Assembly: GCF_003469205.1 (NCBI RefSeq)
Contig: NZ_QSIN01000014.1
Location: 1 to 56,620 of the forward strand
Direction of reading: 5' to 3'
Length of the DNA stretch: 56,620 nucleotides
Source of the DNA: Collinsella sp. AM33-4BH
GTDB lineage: Bacteria; Actinomycetota; Coriobacteriia; Coriobacteriales; Coriobacteriaceae
The translations under genes and the position numbers were made by a program. The notes beneath the pieces are model-generated. The model was not told the DNA's origin, did not search any database, and was given only the letters and a program-made list of their open reading frames with translations. Below, one piece after another: positions 36,517 through 45,199 of this stretch (position 1 is the first letter of the stretch; the number at the start of each line of letters is the position of its first letter).

Positions 36517-38787
36517 ATGCGTAATTCTGTATCCGACGTCACCGACGCCGAGATTCTGGACGAGACCCGCGAGGCCATGACCCAGGCTGCCTTCGATGCT
36601 GCCGATGAGGCCAATGCTGCCCAGGCCGTCGAGTCCGCTACCGAGAGCCTGCCCGCCTTTGACGAGCTGGGCCTTTCCGACGAGATGCTTCGTGCTATCG
36701 AGAACCTGGGCTACACGGCGCCGACGCCCGTGCAGGCCGGTTCGATTCCTGTGGTGCTCGAAGGCCGCGACCTGCTTGCCGCCGCTCAGACCGGCACCGG
36801 CAAGACGGCTGCCTTTTTGCTGCCGACCATGAACAACCTGGAGCACATCGCTCCTCCCAAACCCGTGCGCGAGCGCGGCGGCCGCAACCGTCGTCGCGGC
36901 GCCAAGAAGCCCGAGGGCAACGGCCGCGGTCCCGTGATGCTCGTCATCACTCCCACGCGCGAGCTTGCCCAGCAGATCGACGAGGTTGCGAGCAAGATCG
37001 CCGACGTCACCGGCCACGTTGCCGTGACCGTCGTGGGTGGCGTGAGCTACAAGCCGCAGACCGCTGCCCTCAAGTACGGCTGCGACATCCTGGTCGCAAC
37101 GCCAGGCCGTCTGGTCGACTTGATCGAGCAGGGAGCCTGCCATCTGAACGAGGTCAAGGTGCTGGTGCTCGACGAGGCCGATCGCATGCTCGACATGGGC
37201 TTTTTGCCCGCCGTCCGCCGCATTGTGCGCGAGACGCCGGCCGAGCGCCAGACGCTGCTGTTCTCGGCGACCCTCGACGAGGAGGCCGTGGGCGAGATCA
37301 CCGACCTGGTGAGCGACCCGGCCCGCGTGGAGATCGCGCCGGCCACGTCGACCGCCGACACCGTCGACCAGTTTGTGTTCCCGGTGTCCATCGAGGCAAA
37401 GAACAACCTGCTGCCTGAGTTCCTCAAAAAGGAGGGCCCGGAGCGCACCATCGTCTTTATGCGCACCAAGCACCGCGCCGACAGCTGCTGCCGTCGCCTT
37501 GAGCGCAAAGGCATCAAGGCCGCCGCGATTCACGGCAACCGCAGCCAGGCCCAGCGCGAGCGCGCGCTTTCTGCCTTCCGCGACGGCACCGTCGACGTGC
37601 TGGTGGCAACCGATGTTCTCGCCCGCGGCATCGACATTAGCGACGTGCGCTACGTCGTGAACTTCGACGTGCCGGCCGAGCCGACCGACTATATCCACCG
37701 CATTGGCCGTACGGGCCGCGCCGGCGAGCTGGGCTGGGCCATTACGTTTGTGACCGAGCAGGACGTCGACGAGTTCTACGAGATCGAGAAGCTCATGGAC
37801 AAGACCGCCGACATCTACGAAGCCGGCGACCTGCATGTGGGTCCCAACCCGCCTGCGGTTGACCCCGAGCGCGACCCTGCGGCCTTTAAGGTGAAGAAGA
37901 AGACCAAGCGCGGCAAGTCCAAGAGCAAGAAGAAGCTTGAGCAGGCGCGTCGCGACGGCAAGCGCAACGGCGACGATTACGGCGATGTGGCCGGTCGTTC
38001 CAACCGCGGTCGTGACGAGCGCCGCAGCGACGGCGAGCGTCCGAGCCGTCCCAAGCGCGGCGGCAAGACCCGCGTGCGCGAGGGCGTTCAGGCTCGCGTG
38101 GACGAGGCTGTGGAGAGCGTGGCCCGCGAGGTGGCTGCCGAGGAGCGCGGCGGTGCTGCTGCCGTCGAGCAGGCCCCGCGTGGCAACCGTGCCGAGCGCC
38201 GTGCCAAGCAGTTCCAGGGCGAGGCGCACCGCCGTCGTCGTGAGGACGAGGACCGTGGCGGCCGTCGCCGTGTTGAGCGCGAGGACGAGGGCCGTGGTTC
38301 GCGCGGTGGCAAGCGTGGCGCGGGCGATCGCCGTCGTTCCGGTCGCGATGACGAGCGCGGTGGCCGTGATGGGCGTCGCGGCGGCGAAGGCCGTGGTTCG
38401 CGTGACGAGCGTGGTACCCGCGGCGGCGAGTCCCGCGGCGGCAAGCGCTTTGACGAGCGCGGAGGCCGCGAGGGCGGCCGCGGTGGTGAGCGTCGCGAGG
38501 GCGCTCGTGGCAACGGTGGCCGCAGCGGCGCCGGTCGTTCGAATGAGTCGCGCGATCGTCGCGACCCGCGTGCCAGCCGCGATCGTCGCGATGACTGGCG
38601 CAACTACGACGACACCCGCGATGAGCGTCGTGGCGGCTATCGTGGCGGGCGTGGCGGCAACCAGGCCGGCTCCCGCGGCGGCCGTGCCGGCGGTCGCGAT
38701 AATCGTGGCAGCTATGGCAACAGCCGTGGCGGCAAGCGCGGTGGTAGCTCCCGTCGCCCCGGCGACGGCGGCGGCAAGCGCAAATAA
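36517..38787 (+). CDS. DEAD-box RNA helicase with long RGG-rich tail
   Basis: The 756-residue product starts at ATG 36517 behind AAGGA. After an acidic N-terminus the helicase core has all motifs: AAQTGTGKTAAF (I), PTRELAQQ (Ia), ATPGRL (Ib), DEAD in VLDEADRMLDMGF (II), SATL (III), VFMRTKHRAD, ATDVLARGIDI (V) and HRIGRTGRAG (VI). From ~residue 455 the tail is over 250 residues of Lys then Arg/Gly/Asp-rich sequence (RGGxxGG, DERGGR repeats), low-complexity and RNA-binding. The core is of the DeaD/CsdA/RhlE group, active in ribosome assembly and RNA decay. The tail is long for the family and could drive phase separation. A strong terminator follows. Confidence 0.93.
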   Translation: MRNSVSDVTDAEILDETREAMTQAAFDAADEANAAQAVESATESLPAFDELGLSDEMLRAIENLGYTAPTPVQAGSIPVVLEGRDLLAAAQTGTGKTAAFLLPTMNNLEHIAPPKPVRERGGRNRRRGAKKPEGNGRGPVMLVITPTRELAQQIDEVASKIADVTGHVAVTVVGGVSYKPQTAALKYGCDILVATPGRLVDLIEQGACHLNEVKVLVLDEADRMLDMGFLPAVRRIVRETPAERQTLLFSATLDEEAVGEITDLVSDPARVEIAPATSTADTVDQFVFPVSIEAKNNLLPEFLKKEGPERTIVFMRTKHRADSCCRRLERKGIKAAAIHGNRSQAQRERALSAFRDGTVDVLVATDVLARGIDISDVRYVVNFDVPAEPTDYIHRIGRTGRAGELGWAITFVTEQDVDEFYEIEKLMDKTADIYEAGDLHVGPNPPAVDPERDPAAFKVKKKTKRGKSKSKKKLEQARRDGKRNGDDYGDVAGRSNRGRDERRSDGERPSRPKRGGKTRVREGVQARVDEAVESVAREVAAEERGGAAAVEQAPRGNRAERRAKQFQGEAHRRRREDEDRGGRRRVEREDEGRGSRGGKRGAGDRRRSGRDDERGGRDGRRGGEGRGSRDERGTRGGESRGGKRFDERGGREGGRGGERREGARGNGGRSGAGRSNESRDRRDPRASRDRRDDWRNYDDTRDERRGGYRGGRGGNQAGSRGGRAGGRDNRGSYGNSRGGKRGGSSRRPGDGGGKRK

Positions 38788-38820
38788 CATACGCATCGCC
38801 CGCTAGAGCGAGGTGAACCA

Positions 38821-38855
38821 AGGGCCCCGAGCAACTACGTTCGGGGCCCTTTTGT
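38821..38855 (+). terminator. helicase gene terminator
   Basis: A perfect 10-bp stem (38821-38830 with 38841-38850) leads into TTTT. Confidence 0.9.
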
Positions 38856-38962
38856 TTGCCGTATCCGATCGCTAGTTCAAATGTGATTTCCTCGGGAATG
38901 CATCTAGAGGATGCCGTGGGCTTGTTTCCTGCCATGCAGCAATGGGTCCTATGGGGTGCGCC

Positions 38963-39196
38963 GTGCATTTTTTGGAGTATTCTGCAGTTCGAGTTGTCTG
39001 CATATGATTCGACGTCGCCAACGGTGGCCTTCGGATATCCCTAGCGAGCGTTCCGAGTCAGATTTCGCCGTTTTCCGGAGCAGGGGGCGCGTCATTCTCG
39101 CCATGTCGGGACTTAGAATGATACGGCGTCCTACAGTTTTGCCCACCCGCGGCGGTGCTGGCGCGGTCACGTTGCAGAATACTCCGTTTTTTGCAC
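38963..39196. mobile_element. 234-bp MITE-like segment bounded by inverted repeats
   Basis: Left end 38963-38986 and right end 39173-39196 are inverted repeats: GGAGTATTCTGCA pairs perfectly over 13 bp and the outer GTGC/GCAC also match, while the stretch between is six T on both, so unpaired. No gene is seen inside. The rest of the 626-bp gap 38788-39413 (short frames only) shows no coding region. No transposase is near. Confidence 0.5.
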
Positions 39197-39413
39197 GGGC
39201 CAGGATGGGGTACCTCAGGAGAACGCGGCGGTATCCCGTAAATATATACAATCTGTACCGTAATTTATACAAAACGAAGAGGCAGACAGCATAGGGTGGG
39301 TGCATTGGGGTGCCTGGCGCACCGAAACGGGGAGCTCCCCCCATGCGCCGTATACTCTGTCTGAATGTGAAAACGGCTTGACGCGTTGCCAGGCGTAGGG
39401 AGAGGGTGCCTCG

Positions 39414-40175
39414 ATGAGCGTATTCGAAATTGTGTTTAGTCCGACGGGTGGAACGCGGAAGGTGTCTGGCCTTGTGGCCGGGGCGCTGGACAATAATACC
39501 GTTACCGTCGATCTGACCGATAGCGGGCTAGATCTCAGCGCTGTCTCGATGACTGAGGACGACGTGGCCGTAATCTCTGTGCCGGCGTATGCCGGTAGAA
39601 TTCCGGCTGTGGTGGCTGACCGGTTGGGCATGGTGCGCGGCAACGGGGCTCGGGCTGTTTTGGTTTGTGTATACGGAAACCGCGCGTTTGAGGACACGCT
39701 CGTAGAGCTGGAGGACGTTGCGAAGCGCGCCGGATTTAGGGTGGTTGCAGCTGTTTCTGCTATTGCTGAGCATTCCGTTGCTCGTCAGTTTGCTGCTGGG
39801 CGACCGGATGCGCAGGATGCGGCGCAGCTCGCAGAGTTTGCGCAGCAAATTCAGCAAAAGCTGTTGGCTGAGGATGCGTCCGAGCCCTCTATCCCCGGCA
39901 ATCGTCCTTATAAACAAGCTGGAGGTCGCCGCATGGCACCCGAGGCAACAGAGGAATGCGTCTCCTGCAGTGCATGCGCCGCGGCGTGTCCCGTTTGTGC
40001 TATCGACAAGGGCGACCCCAAGCGAGCAGCTGACGAGGCGTGCATCTCCTGCATGCGCTGCATCGCCGTATGCCCGCGAGGCGCTCGCAAGCTTGATCCC
40101 AACAAGCTATCCGCTGTTTCCCAGATGCTGAGCAAGGCTTGCGTCGTGCGGAAGGAATGCGAGCTCTTCATCTAA
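39414..40175 (+). CDS. EFR1-type flavodoxin-ferredoxin protein
   Basis: The 253-residue product starts at ATG 39414 after AGGGAGAGG. The N-terminal ~150 residues are flavodoxin-like, with the FMN phosphate loop FSPTGGTRKVS and the VISVPAYAGRIP strand. The C-terminal ~75 residues have two [4Fe-4S] motifs, CVSCSACAAACPVCA and CISCMRCIAVCPRGA, the classic two-cluster ferredoxin. The EFR1 group is widespread in anaerobes and is thought to carry electrons between flavin and iron-sulfur partners; no partner is visible beside it. Confidence 0.88.
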   Translation: MSVFEIVFSPTGGTRKVSGLVAGALDNNTVTVDLTDSGLDLSAVSMTEDDVAVISVPAYAGRIPAVVADRLGMVRGNGARAVLVCVYGNRAFEDTLVELEDVAKRAGFRVVAAVSAIAEHSVARQFAAGRPDAQDAAQLAEFAQQIQQKLLAEDASEPSIPGNRPYKQAGGRRMAPEATEECVSCSACAAACPVCAIDKGDPKRAADEACISCMRCIAVCPRGARKLDPNKLSAVSQMLSKACVVRKECELFI

Positions 40176-40290
40176 CGCATGCGAAATTGCTGCAAGGAGT
40201 GCCCCTGGGTGCCGGCGGGAAAGGAACGTCCCTAAGTGCCGCCTAAATACCGTTTATCGAAGAAAAAATACCGCTCACCGGTCATAATGA

Positions 40291-40318
40291 TAGACATGGC
40301 TTTGCTATTGCCTACAAT
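40291..40318 (+). promoter_or_regulatory. promoter of the alpha-glucoside PTS operon
   Basis: TAGACA (40291-40296) and TACAAT (40313-40318) are 16 bp apart, each one base from consensus. A transcript starting near 40325 would carry the RAT-like region before the first gene. Confidence 0.55.
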
Positions 40319-40339
40319 AACTCCCGTAAAAAGAAATGC

Positions 40340-40430
40340 GGAAGGTTACCGAGTCCCTCGGACGTGGGCCTAACCAAAGTCTTTGAACGGGTGTGTCTCT
40401 ATGGATGCATTCGCTTGATTTTGGTTGGGC
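40340..40430 (+). promoter_or_regulatory. candidate antiterminator (RAT-like) and competing hairpin
   Basis: GGTTACCGA (40344-40352) pairs with TCGG and TAACC (40358-40375) to form a RAT-like imperfect hairpin. The same 3' half, GCCTAACCAAA (40368-40378), also pairs over 11 bp with TTTGGTTGGGC (40420-40430), which is followed by TATATTTA. The two are mutually exclusive, as expected for LicT/BglG control, and a LicT-type gene is second in this operon. The downstream hairpin has a 41-nt loop and a weak T tract, so the terminator part is less certain. Confidence 0.4.
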
Positions 40431-40455
40431 TATATTTATGAAGGGACATGCCACC

Positions 40456-40968
40456 ATGGGTTTCTTTTCTCGCCTGATGGGCGGTTCGGATGAGCAGAAG
40501 ACTGCAGCTTCCGAGTTCGAAATCCTCGCTCCCGTTTCCGGCGAGCTTGTTCATCTAGAAAATACCAATGACCCCGCTTTTAGCAGCCGTGCCGTGGGCG
40601 ATGGCGTTGCCGTGGTTCCCCAAGAGGGGACCGTGTGCGCTCCTGTTTCCGGTACCGTCGCGGCGCTGTTTCCGACTGAGCACGCGCTGGGCATTATGTC
40701 CGACGACAGCTCTGCTCAGGTGATGCTGCATATCGGAATCGACACTGTTAAACTTGAGGGCAAGGGCTTCCATGCGCTTGTTGCTCAGGGTGACCATGTC
40801 GATGCGGGCCAGCCCCTCGTCGAGGTCGATTTCGACGCGGTTCGCGCCGCTGGCTTCGACCCCACGGTCTTCGTTATCGTGTGCGAGCGCTCGGAGAACT
40901 CGACTCTTCGTGAGCATGCTTCCGGCCCTGTTGCTGTTAAAGAGCCTGTCGTCTGGCTTTCCGAGTAA
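40456..40968 (+). CDS. PTS EIIA component, glucose family
   Basis: The protein receives phosphate from HPr and passes it to EIIB. The 170-residue product is given from ATG 40456 (MGFFSRLMGGSDEQK), preceded by GAAGGGA; an ATG at 40438 is a less likely start. The beta-sandwich core is complete: APVSGELVHLENTNDPAFSSR, GTVCAPVSGTVAALFPTEHALGI with His76, and VMLHIGIDTVKLEGKGF with the phosphorylated His92. It is the first gene of the operon and serves the EIICB that lacks its own EIIA domain. Confidence 0.94.
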   Translation: MGFFSRLMGGSDEQKTAASEFEILAPVSGELVHLENTNDPAFSSRAVGDGVAVVPQEGTVCAPVSGTVAALFPTEHALGIMSDDSSAQVMLHIGIDTVKLEGKGFHALVAQGDHVDAGQPLVEVDFDAVRAAGFDPTVFVIVCERSENSTLREHASGPVAVKEPVVWLSE

Positions 40969-40986
40969 ATTCTTGTGGTGGGTACC

Positions 40987-41841
40987 GTGGTTATCAAGCG
41001 AGTTTTCAACAATAACGTCGCAATGGTCACTTCGGACGATGGCTCCGAGCTCATCGTCATCGGCCGAGGCCTCTGCTTTGGCCGCCATGCCGGCGACGCT
41101 ATCGATGAGGCATCGGTCGAAAAGACCTATGCGCTGCAGGAGGGCACTTCTCAGGATTCGCGCACGATTGACCGCTTGGCACATCTTTTGGAGTCCATCC
41201 CCACCGTCAACCTCGTGATTGCCGAGGACATTGTTCAGATGCTCCGTCGAGAGCTCAATGTTGATATCAACGACAAGATTCTCATTGCTCTCGCAGACCA
41301 TATCAGCCTCGCCCTCGAGCGCGAGCGCAAGGGCGTTCCCTGTGAGAATCCGTTGCTGCTCGAGATCCAGCAGTTCTATCGCAAGGAGTACGCGCTTGCG
41401 GGCCGTGCCCTTCAGATTATCAAGGACTACCTGGGTATCGAGATGAGCGAGGAGGAGCAGGGTTTTATTACGCTGCATATCGTCAACGCCACCATGCCGC
41501 AACGCTCCGACCGTCTAATCGTCTCGGTCCAGCTTGTTCGCGACGTGCTCGCGATTGTTTCCGAGCACTATGCCACGACCCTTGACGTCACCTCGTTGCC
41601 GTACGAGCGTTTCGTTCGCCATCTGCAGTTTTTTGCGCAGCGAGCGCTCGATCCCGCGGCGGGGCAGGTCAATGGCGACGCGCTGTTCCGTATCGATGAA
41701 ACGGCGTATCCGAGGGCGTTCTCGTGTGCGGAGTCAATTGCCGACCACTTAGCGTCTACCTATAACGTTGTCGTTACCGATGCCGAGAAGAGTTATCTCG
41801 CATATCACATTGTTAACCTGCTTGGAGAACCTGGTCTCTAG
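40987..41841 (+). CDS. BglG/LicT-type transcriptional antiterminator
   Basis: The protein binds RAT RNA and prevents termination when its PRD domains are phosphorylated properly by the PTS. GTG 40987 (MVIKRVFNNNVAMV) fits the usual start of the RNA-binding domain; GTG at 40975 is also possible and no strong ribosome binding site separates them. Residues 1-~58 are the CAT RNA-binding domain; PRD1 and PRD2 follow with the conserved His residues in DRLAHLLE, ALADHISLALER, ERFVRHLQFF and YLAYHIVNLL. The length (284 residues) is normal. It should control its own operon through the leader at 40340. Confidence 0.9.
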   Translation: MVIKRVFNNNVAMVTSDDGSELIVIGRGLCFGRHAGDAIDEASVEKTYALQEGTSQDSRTIDRLAHLLESIPTVNLVIAEDIVQMLRRELNVDINDKILIALADHISLALERERKGVPCENPLLLEIQQFYRKEYALAGRALQIIKDYLGIEMSEEEQGFITLHIVNATMPQRSDRLIVSVQLVRDVLAIVSEHYATTLDVTSLPYERFVRHLQFFAQRALDPAAGQVNGDALFRIDETAYPRAFSCAESIADHLASTYNVVVTDAEKSYLAYHIVNLLGEPGL

Positions 41842-41940
41842 GCATAACGTGCCCACACATCGATTGATATAAGGCAAGGCTCACGGTCTTGTCCAGGGCA
41901 CACCTATCTCAATTTGCGGAAAAGGAAGGGGAGTACCGCT

Positions 41941-43557
41941 ATGACCGCAAAAAAGAAGTTCAATTTCAAAGCGCCGTTGGAGGTGTTCGCGAAGTCGATC
42001 GTTCAGCCGATGATGTATCTCTCGGTTGCCGGCATCCTGCTCATCGTGGGCATCATTCTGACCAACAAGACCATCTGCGCCGTGATCCCTGTGCTGGGCT
42101 CCGGTCCGTTCCAGCTTGTGGGCGCCGTTGTCTATCAGTCGCTGATGTTTATCATCAACAACCTCTCGATTCTGTTCTGCGTGGGCATCGCCGGCGCCAT
42201 GGCAAAGAAGAACAAGGGCCATGCTTCGCTTATCGCCCTGATGTCGTTCTTCCTGTTCCTGCAGGCTAACAACATCGTGCTCAACGCTACCGGCTCTCTT
42301 GCCGAAGCGAGCGGCATGCTCGGCCTTACCGGAACCGGCCAGAGCACCGTTATGGGCATTCAGGTGCTCGATACCGGCGTGTTTGGCGGCATCATTCTTG
42401 GTTGCATCACCGGTGCTGTGTTCAACAAGTACTCGAACAAGCAGTTCCCCATTGCCCTTTCGATGTTCTCGGGCGTTCGTTTTCCGTTCCTGATCATGAT
42501 CATCATCTCCTGGATCATGGGCGCTGGCTTCTGCATCGTTTGGCCTCCGGTTCAGGGTGCCATCTCCTCCGTTGCCGGCATCATTAAGGAGTCGGGCAAC
42601 ATCGGTCTGTTCATCTACGGCATGCTCAACAAGCTGCTCGTTCCCACCGGTCTGCACCACCTCATCTACACCCCGTTCCAGTTCTCCGATGTGGGTGGCA
42701 CCCTGACGCTGGGCGATCAGGTTATCGCCGGTGCCTATCCCATCCGTGTCGCCGAGATGGCAATGACGGGCCAGCCCTTCTCCGATAGCACGTATTTCAA
42801 CAGCTACACCTTCAACAACCTGTGGCCCTACATCGGTATCGGTCTCGCCTTTATCTTCACCGCTTACAAGGGGAACAAGGATAAGACCAAGGCCGTTATC
42901 ATCCCGCTGATCATCACCGCCGTGCTCTCCTGCGTCACCGAGCCCATGGACTTCCTCTTTGTCTTTGCCGCTCCCGTGCTCTTTGTCGTTCACTCGGTTC
43001 TTTCCGGTATCTTCCTGGTCCTGCTCAAGGTCCTCTCCGTGCCCGCTTCGACTGCAGGCGGCATCATCAACATCGTGGTTTCCAACCTGGTCCTCGGTGT
43101 CGACAAGACCAACTGGCCGGTTATGCTGGTGCTTGGAGTCGTCAACGCCGCTCTGTACTTCTTCCTCTTCACCTTCCTTATTAAGAAGCTCAACCTCCAC
43201 ACGCCTGGCCGCGAGGAGGAGTCCGAGCTCGCCGAGTCCGTTGCCGAGGGCGAGGCTGCCGCGTCTGTCGCGGTGAAGCAGGGCGCTGTTGCCGCAGCTC
43301 CCGCAGAGGGCGTCGATGCAGGTATTGCCGACCTGGTCGCAGGTCTTGGCGGCAAGGACAACATCGAGGAGCTCGAGAACTGCTTTACGCGTCTTCGCGT
43401 GAACGTTAAGAACCCGGACCTCATCGATGAGAACCTCATCAACCACGTGCCCAACAGCGGTATCAACCGCAACGGCAACAATATCCAGATCATCTTTGGC
43501 ATGAAGGTCGCCGAGATGCGCGACAAGGTCGAAAACGCAATTGAGAAGGAGCAGTAA
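41941..43557 (+). CDS. PTS alpha-glucoside/maltose EIICB transporter
   Basis: This membrane permease takes up and phosphorylates an alpha-glucoside such as maltose. The 538-residue product starts at ATG 41941 after AAGGAAGGGGAG. Residues ~1-430 are the EIIC domain with about ten membrane helices (ISWIMGAGFCIVWPPVQ, VTEPMDFLFVFAAPVLF), with the LVPTGLHHLIYTPF motif of the glucose/maltose family. A Glu/Ala-rich linker follows, and residues ~460-538 are EIIB with the phosphorylated Cys481 in ENCFTRLRV. No EIIA domain is attached; the separate EIIA at 40456 serves it. Confidence 0.93.
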   Translation: MTAKKKFNFKAPLEVFAKSIVQPMMYLSVAGILLIVGIILTNKTICAVIPVLGSGPFQLVGAVVYQSLMFIINNLSILFCVGIAGAMAKKNKGHASLIALMSFFLFLQANNIVLNATGSLAEASGMLGLTGTGQSTVMGIQVLDTGVFGGIILGCITGAVFNKYSNKQFPIALSMFSGVRFPFLIMIIISWIMGAGFCIVWPPVQGAISSVAGIIKESGNIGLFIYGMLNKLLVPTGLHHLIYTPFQFSDVGGTLTLGDQVIAGAYPIRVAEMAMTGQPFSDSTYFNSYTFNNLWPYIGIGLAFIFTAYKGNKDKTKAVIIPLIITAVLSCVTEPMDFLFVFAAPVLFVVHSVLSGIFLVLLKVLSVPASTAGGIINIVVSNLVLGVDKTNWPVMLVLGVVNAALYFFLFTFLIKKLNLHTPGREEESELAESVAEGEAAASVAVKQGAVAAAPAEGVDAGIADLVAGLGGKDNIEELENCFTRLRVNVKNPDLIDENLINHVPNSGINRNGNNIQIIFGMKVAEMRDKVENAIEKEQ

Positions 43558-43560
43558 ACA

Positions 43561-44943
43561 ATGATCATTACTCTGTGTGGTGGCGGATCCACCTTTACCC
43601 CCGGCATCGTCAAGTCCATCGCTCTGCGCAAGGACGAGCTCGACGTTGACGAGATTCGCCTGTACGACATCAATGAGGAGCGTCAGCGCAAGATCGGCGT
43701 GCTCGTGGACTGGATTTTGCACGAGGACCTTGGCCTGGACATCAAGCTTACGGTGACCACCGACAAAAAGACGGCTTTTACCGACGCGAGCTTCGTGTTT
43801 GCCCAGATGCGCGTGGGCGGCTACGCCATGCGCGAGCAGGACGAGAAGATTCCGCTGCGCCACGGTTGCGTGGGTCAGGAGACCTGCGGCTGCGGCGGCC
43901 TTGCCTACGGCATGCGCACCATCTTCCCCATGGTCGAGCTGATCGATGACGTTGAGAAGTACGCCAAGAAGGACTACTGGATTCTCAACTACTCCAACCC
44001 TGCTGCCATCGTGTCCGAGGGCTGCCGCGTGCTGCGTCCCAACGCTCGCATCATCAACATCTGCGACATGCCGATCGCGATCATCGACGTGGTTTGCGCC
44101 GCACTCGATATCGACAAGAAGGATGTCGAGTACGATTACTTTGGCCTCAACCACTTTGGTTGGTTCACCTCGATCCGCCACAAGGGCGAGGAGGTGCTCC
44201 CGCAGCTGCGCGAGTACATCAAGGAGCATGAGATTCTGCTGCCCGACTCCTACCTCAAGGGCATGGGCTCGCTCATGGCAAAGAAGCCCGAGGAGGCCAC
44301 TGACGAGCACCCCGAGCAGAACCGCCACACCAAGGGCAGCTGGTACTACGTCTGGAAGGGCGAGTACGAGATCATGGAGTGCTTCCCGGAGTACCTGCCC
44401 AACACGTATCTGAACTACTACCTGCAGCAGAAGGAGTTCGTCGAGCATTCCAACCCCGAGCGCACCCGTGCTAACGAGGTTGAGGAGACGCGTGAGAAGA
44501 ACCTCTTCGACGGCATCGACCACTACGAGAAGACGGGCGAGATCGACGAGAGCACGTTCTATGCGGGCAGCCACGGCGACTGGATTGCCGATCTGGCTAT
44601 CGCTCTGAAGAACGACACCAAGCAGCGCTTCCTGGTCATTTGCGAGAACAAGGGCGCTATCCCCAACATGCCCTACGACGCTATGGTCGAGCTGCCTGCC
44701 TACATTGGCAAGAATGGCCCCGAGGTCATCAGCCGCGACAACATTCCTCTGTTCCAACAGGGCCTCATGATGCAGCAGCTGAACTCCGAGAAGCTCGTGG
44801 TCGAGGCTACGATCGAGGGTTCTTACGAGAAGGCGCTCAAGGCCTTTACGCTGAACAAGACCGTGCCTTCGATGAAGGTCGCCAAGGAGGTTCTCGACGA
44901 CATGATCGAGGCCAACAAGGGTTACTGGCCCGAGCTTAAGTAA
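43561..44943 (+). CDS. 6-phospho-alpha-glucosidase, glycoside hydrolase family 4
   Basis: The enzyme splits the phosphorylated alpha-glucoside imported by the PTS into glucose 6-phosphate and a second sugar, using NAD+ and Mn2+ by a redox-type mechanism. The 460-residue product starts at ATG 43561, four bases after the EIICB stop. The NAD-binding motif is ITLCGGGSTFTPGIV; metal and catalytic signatures are NICDMP (Cys172) and DYFGLNHFGW with its His. Length and motifs fit the GlvA/AglB/MalH branch. The combination with EIICB points to maltose, trehalose or sucrose-type sugars. Confidence 0.94.
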   Translation: MIITLCGGGSTFTPGIVKSIALRKDELDVDEIRLYDINEERQRKIGVLVDWILHEDLGLDIKLTVTTDKKTAFTDASFVFAQMRVGGYAMREQDEKIPLRHGCVGQETCGCGGLAYGMRTIFPMVELIDDVEKYAKKDYWILNYSNPAAIVSEGCRVLRPNARIINICDMPIAIIDVVCAALDIDKKDVEYDYFGLNHFGWFTSIRHKGEEVLPQLREYIKEHEILLPDSYLKGMGSLMAKKPEEATDEHPEQNRHTKGSWYYVWKGEYEIMECFPEYLPNTYLNYYLQQKEFVEHSNPERTRANEVEETREKNLFDGIDHYEKTGEIDESTFYAGSHGDWIADLAIALKNDTKQRFLVICENKGAIPNMPYDAMVELPAYIGKNGPEVISRDNIPLFQQGLMMQQLNSEKLVVEATIEGSYEKALKAFTLNKTVPSMKVAKEVLDDMIEANKGYWPELK

Positions 44944-44975
44944 AAGCAACAGGGTCGCTGGCCGCATACCTGGAG

Positions 44976-45018
44976 CAATGCCCCGTCCACGTGATTGCGT
45001 GGGTGGGGCATTGTCATT
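44976..45018 (+). terminator. alpha-glucoside operon terminator
   Basis: A 16-bp stem (44976-44991 with 44998-45013, two G-T pairs) ends in GTCATTT. The T tract is weak but the stem is very stable. Confidence 0.7.
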
Positions 45019-45039
45019 TGGTAACGCGTTTTACCAAAT
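45016..45039. promoter_or_regulatory. operator-like palindrome, arms ATTTGGTAA / TTACCAAAT
   Basis: Perfect 9-bp arms surround a 6-bp centre, about 160 bp before the hydrogenase-linked operon. The shape is that of a dimeric repressor site, but the regulator cannot be named. A further hairpin (GACCTAA/TTAGGTC near 45114-45134) lies in the leader. Confidence 0.4.
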
Positions 45040-45199
45040 ATGGCATTTATCTGCGGTAATGTTCTATTTCACCGCCGAGGGTGACATTTCATACCGCCTG
45101 CCGAACTGCGTGGAGACCTAACAACTTTTTAGGTCAGTGTTGTGCGTGTAGCAACTTCGCCCGGCCTCGCCTCCGGGCTGCCATGTGAGAGGGGATCTT

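Noticed and set aside
38911..39294. 127-codon frame in the gap after the helicase
   Set aside because: It crosses both ends of the MITE-like segment, is Arg/Cys-rich without pattern and has no start signal.
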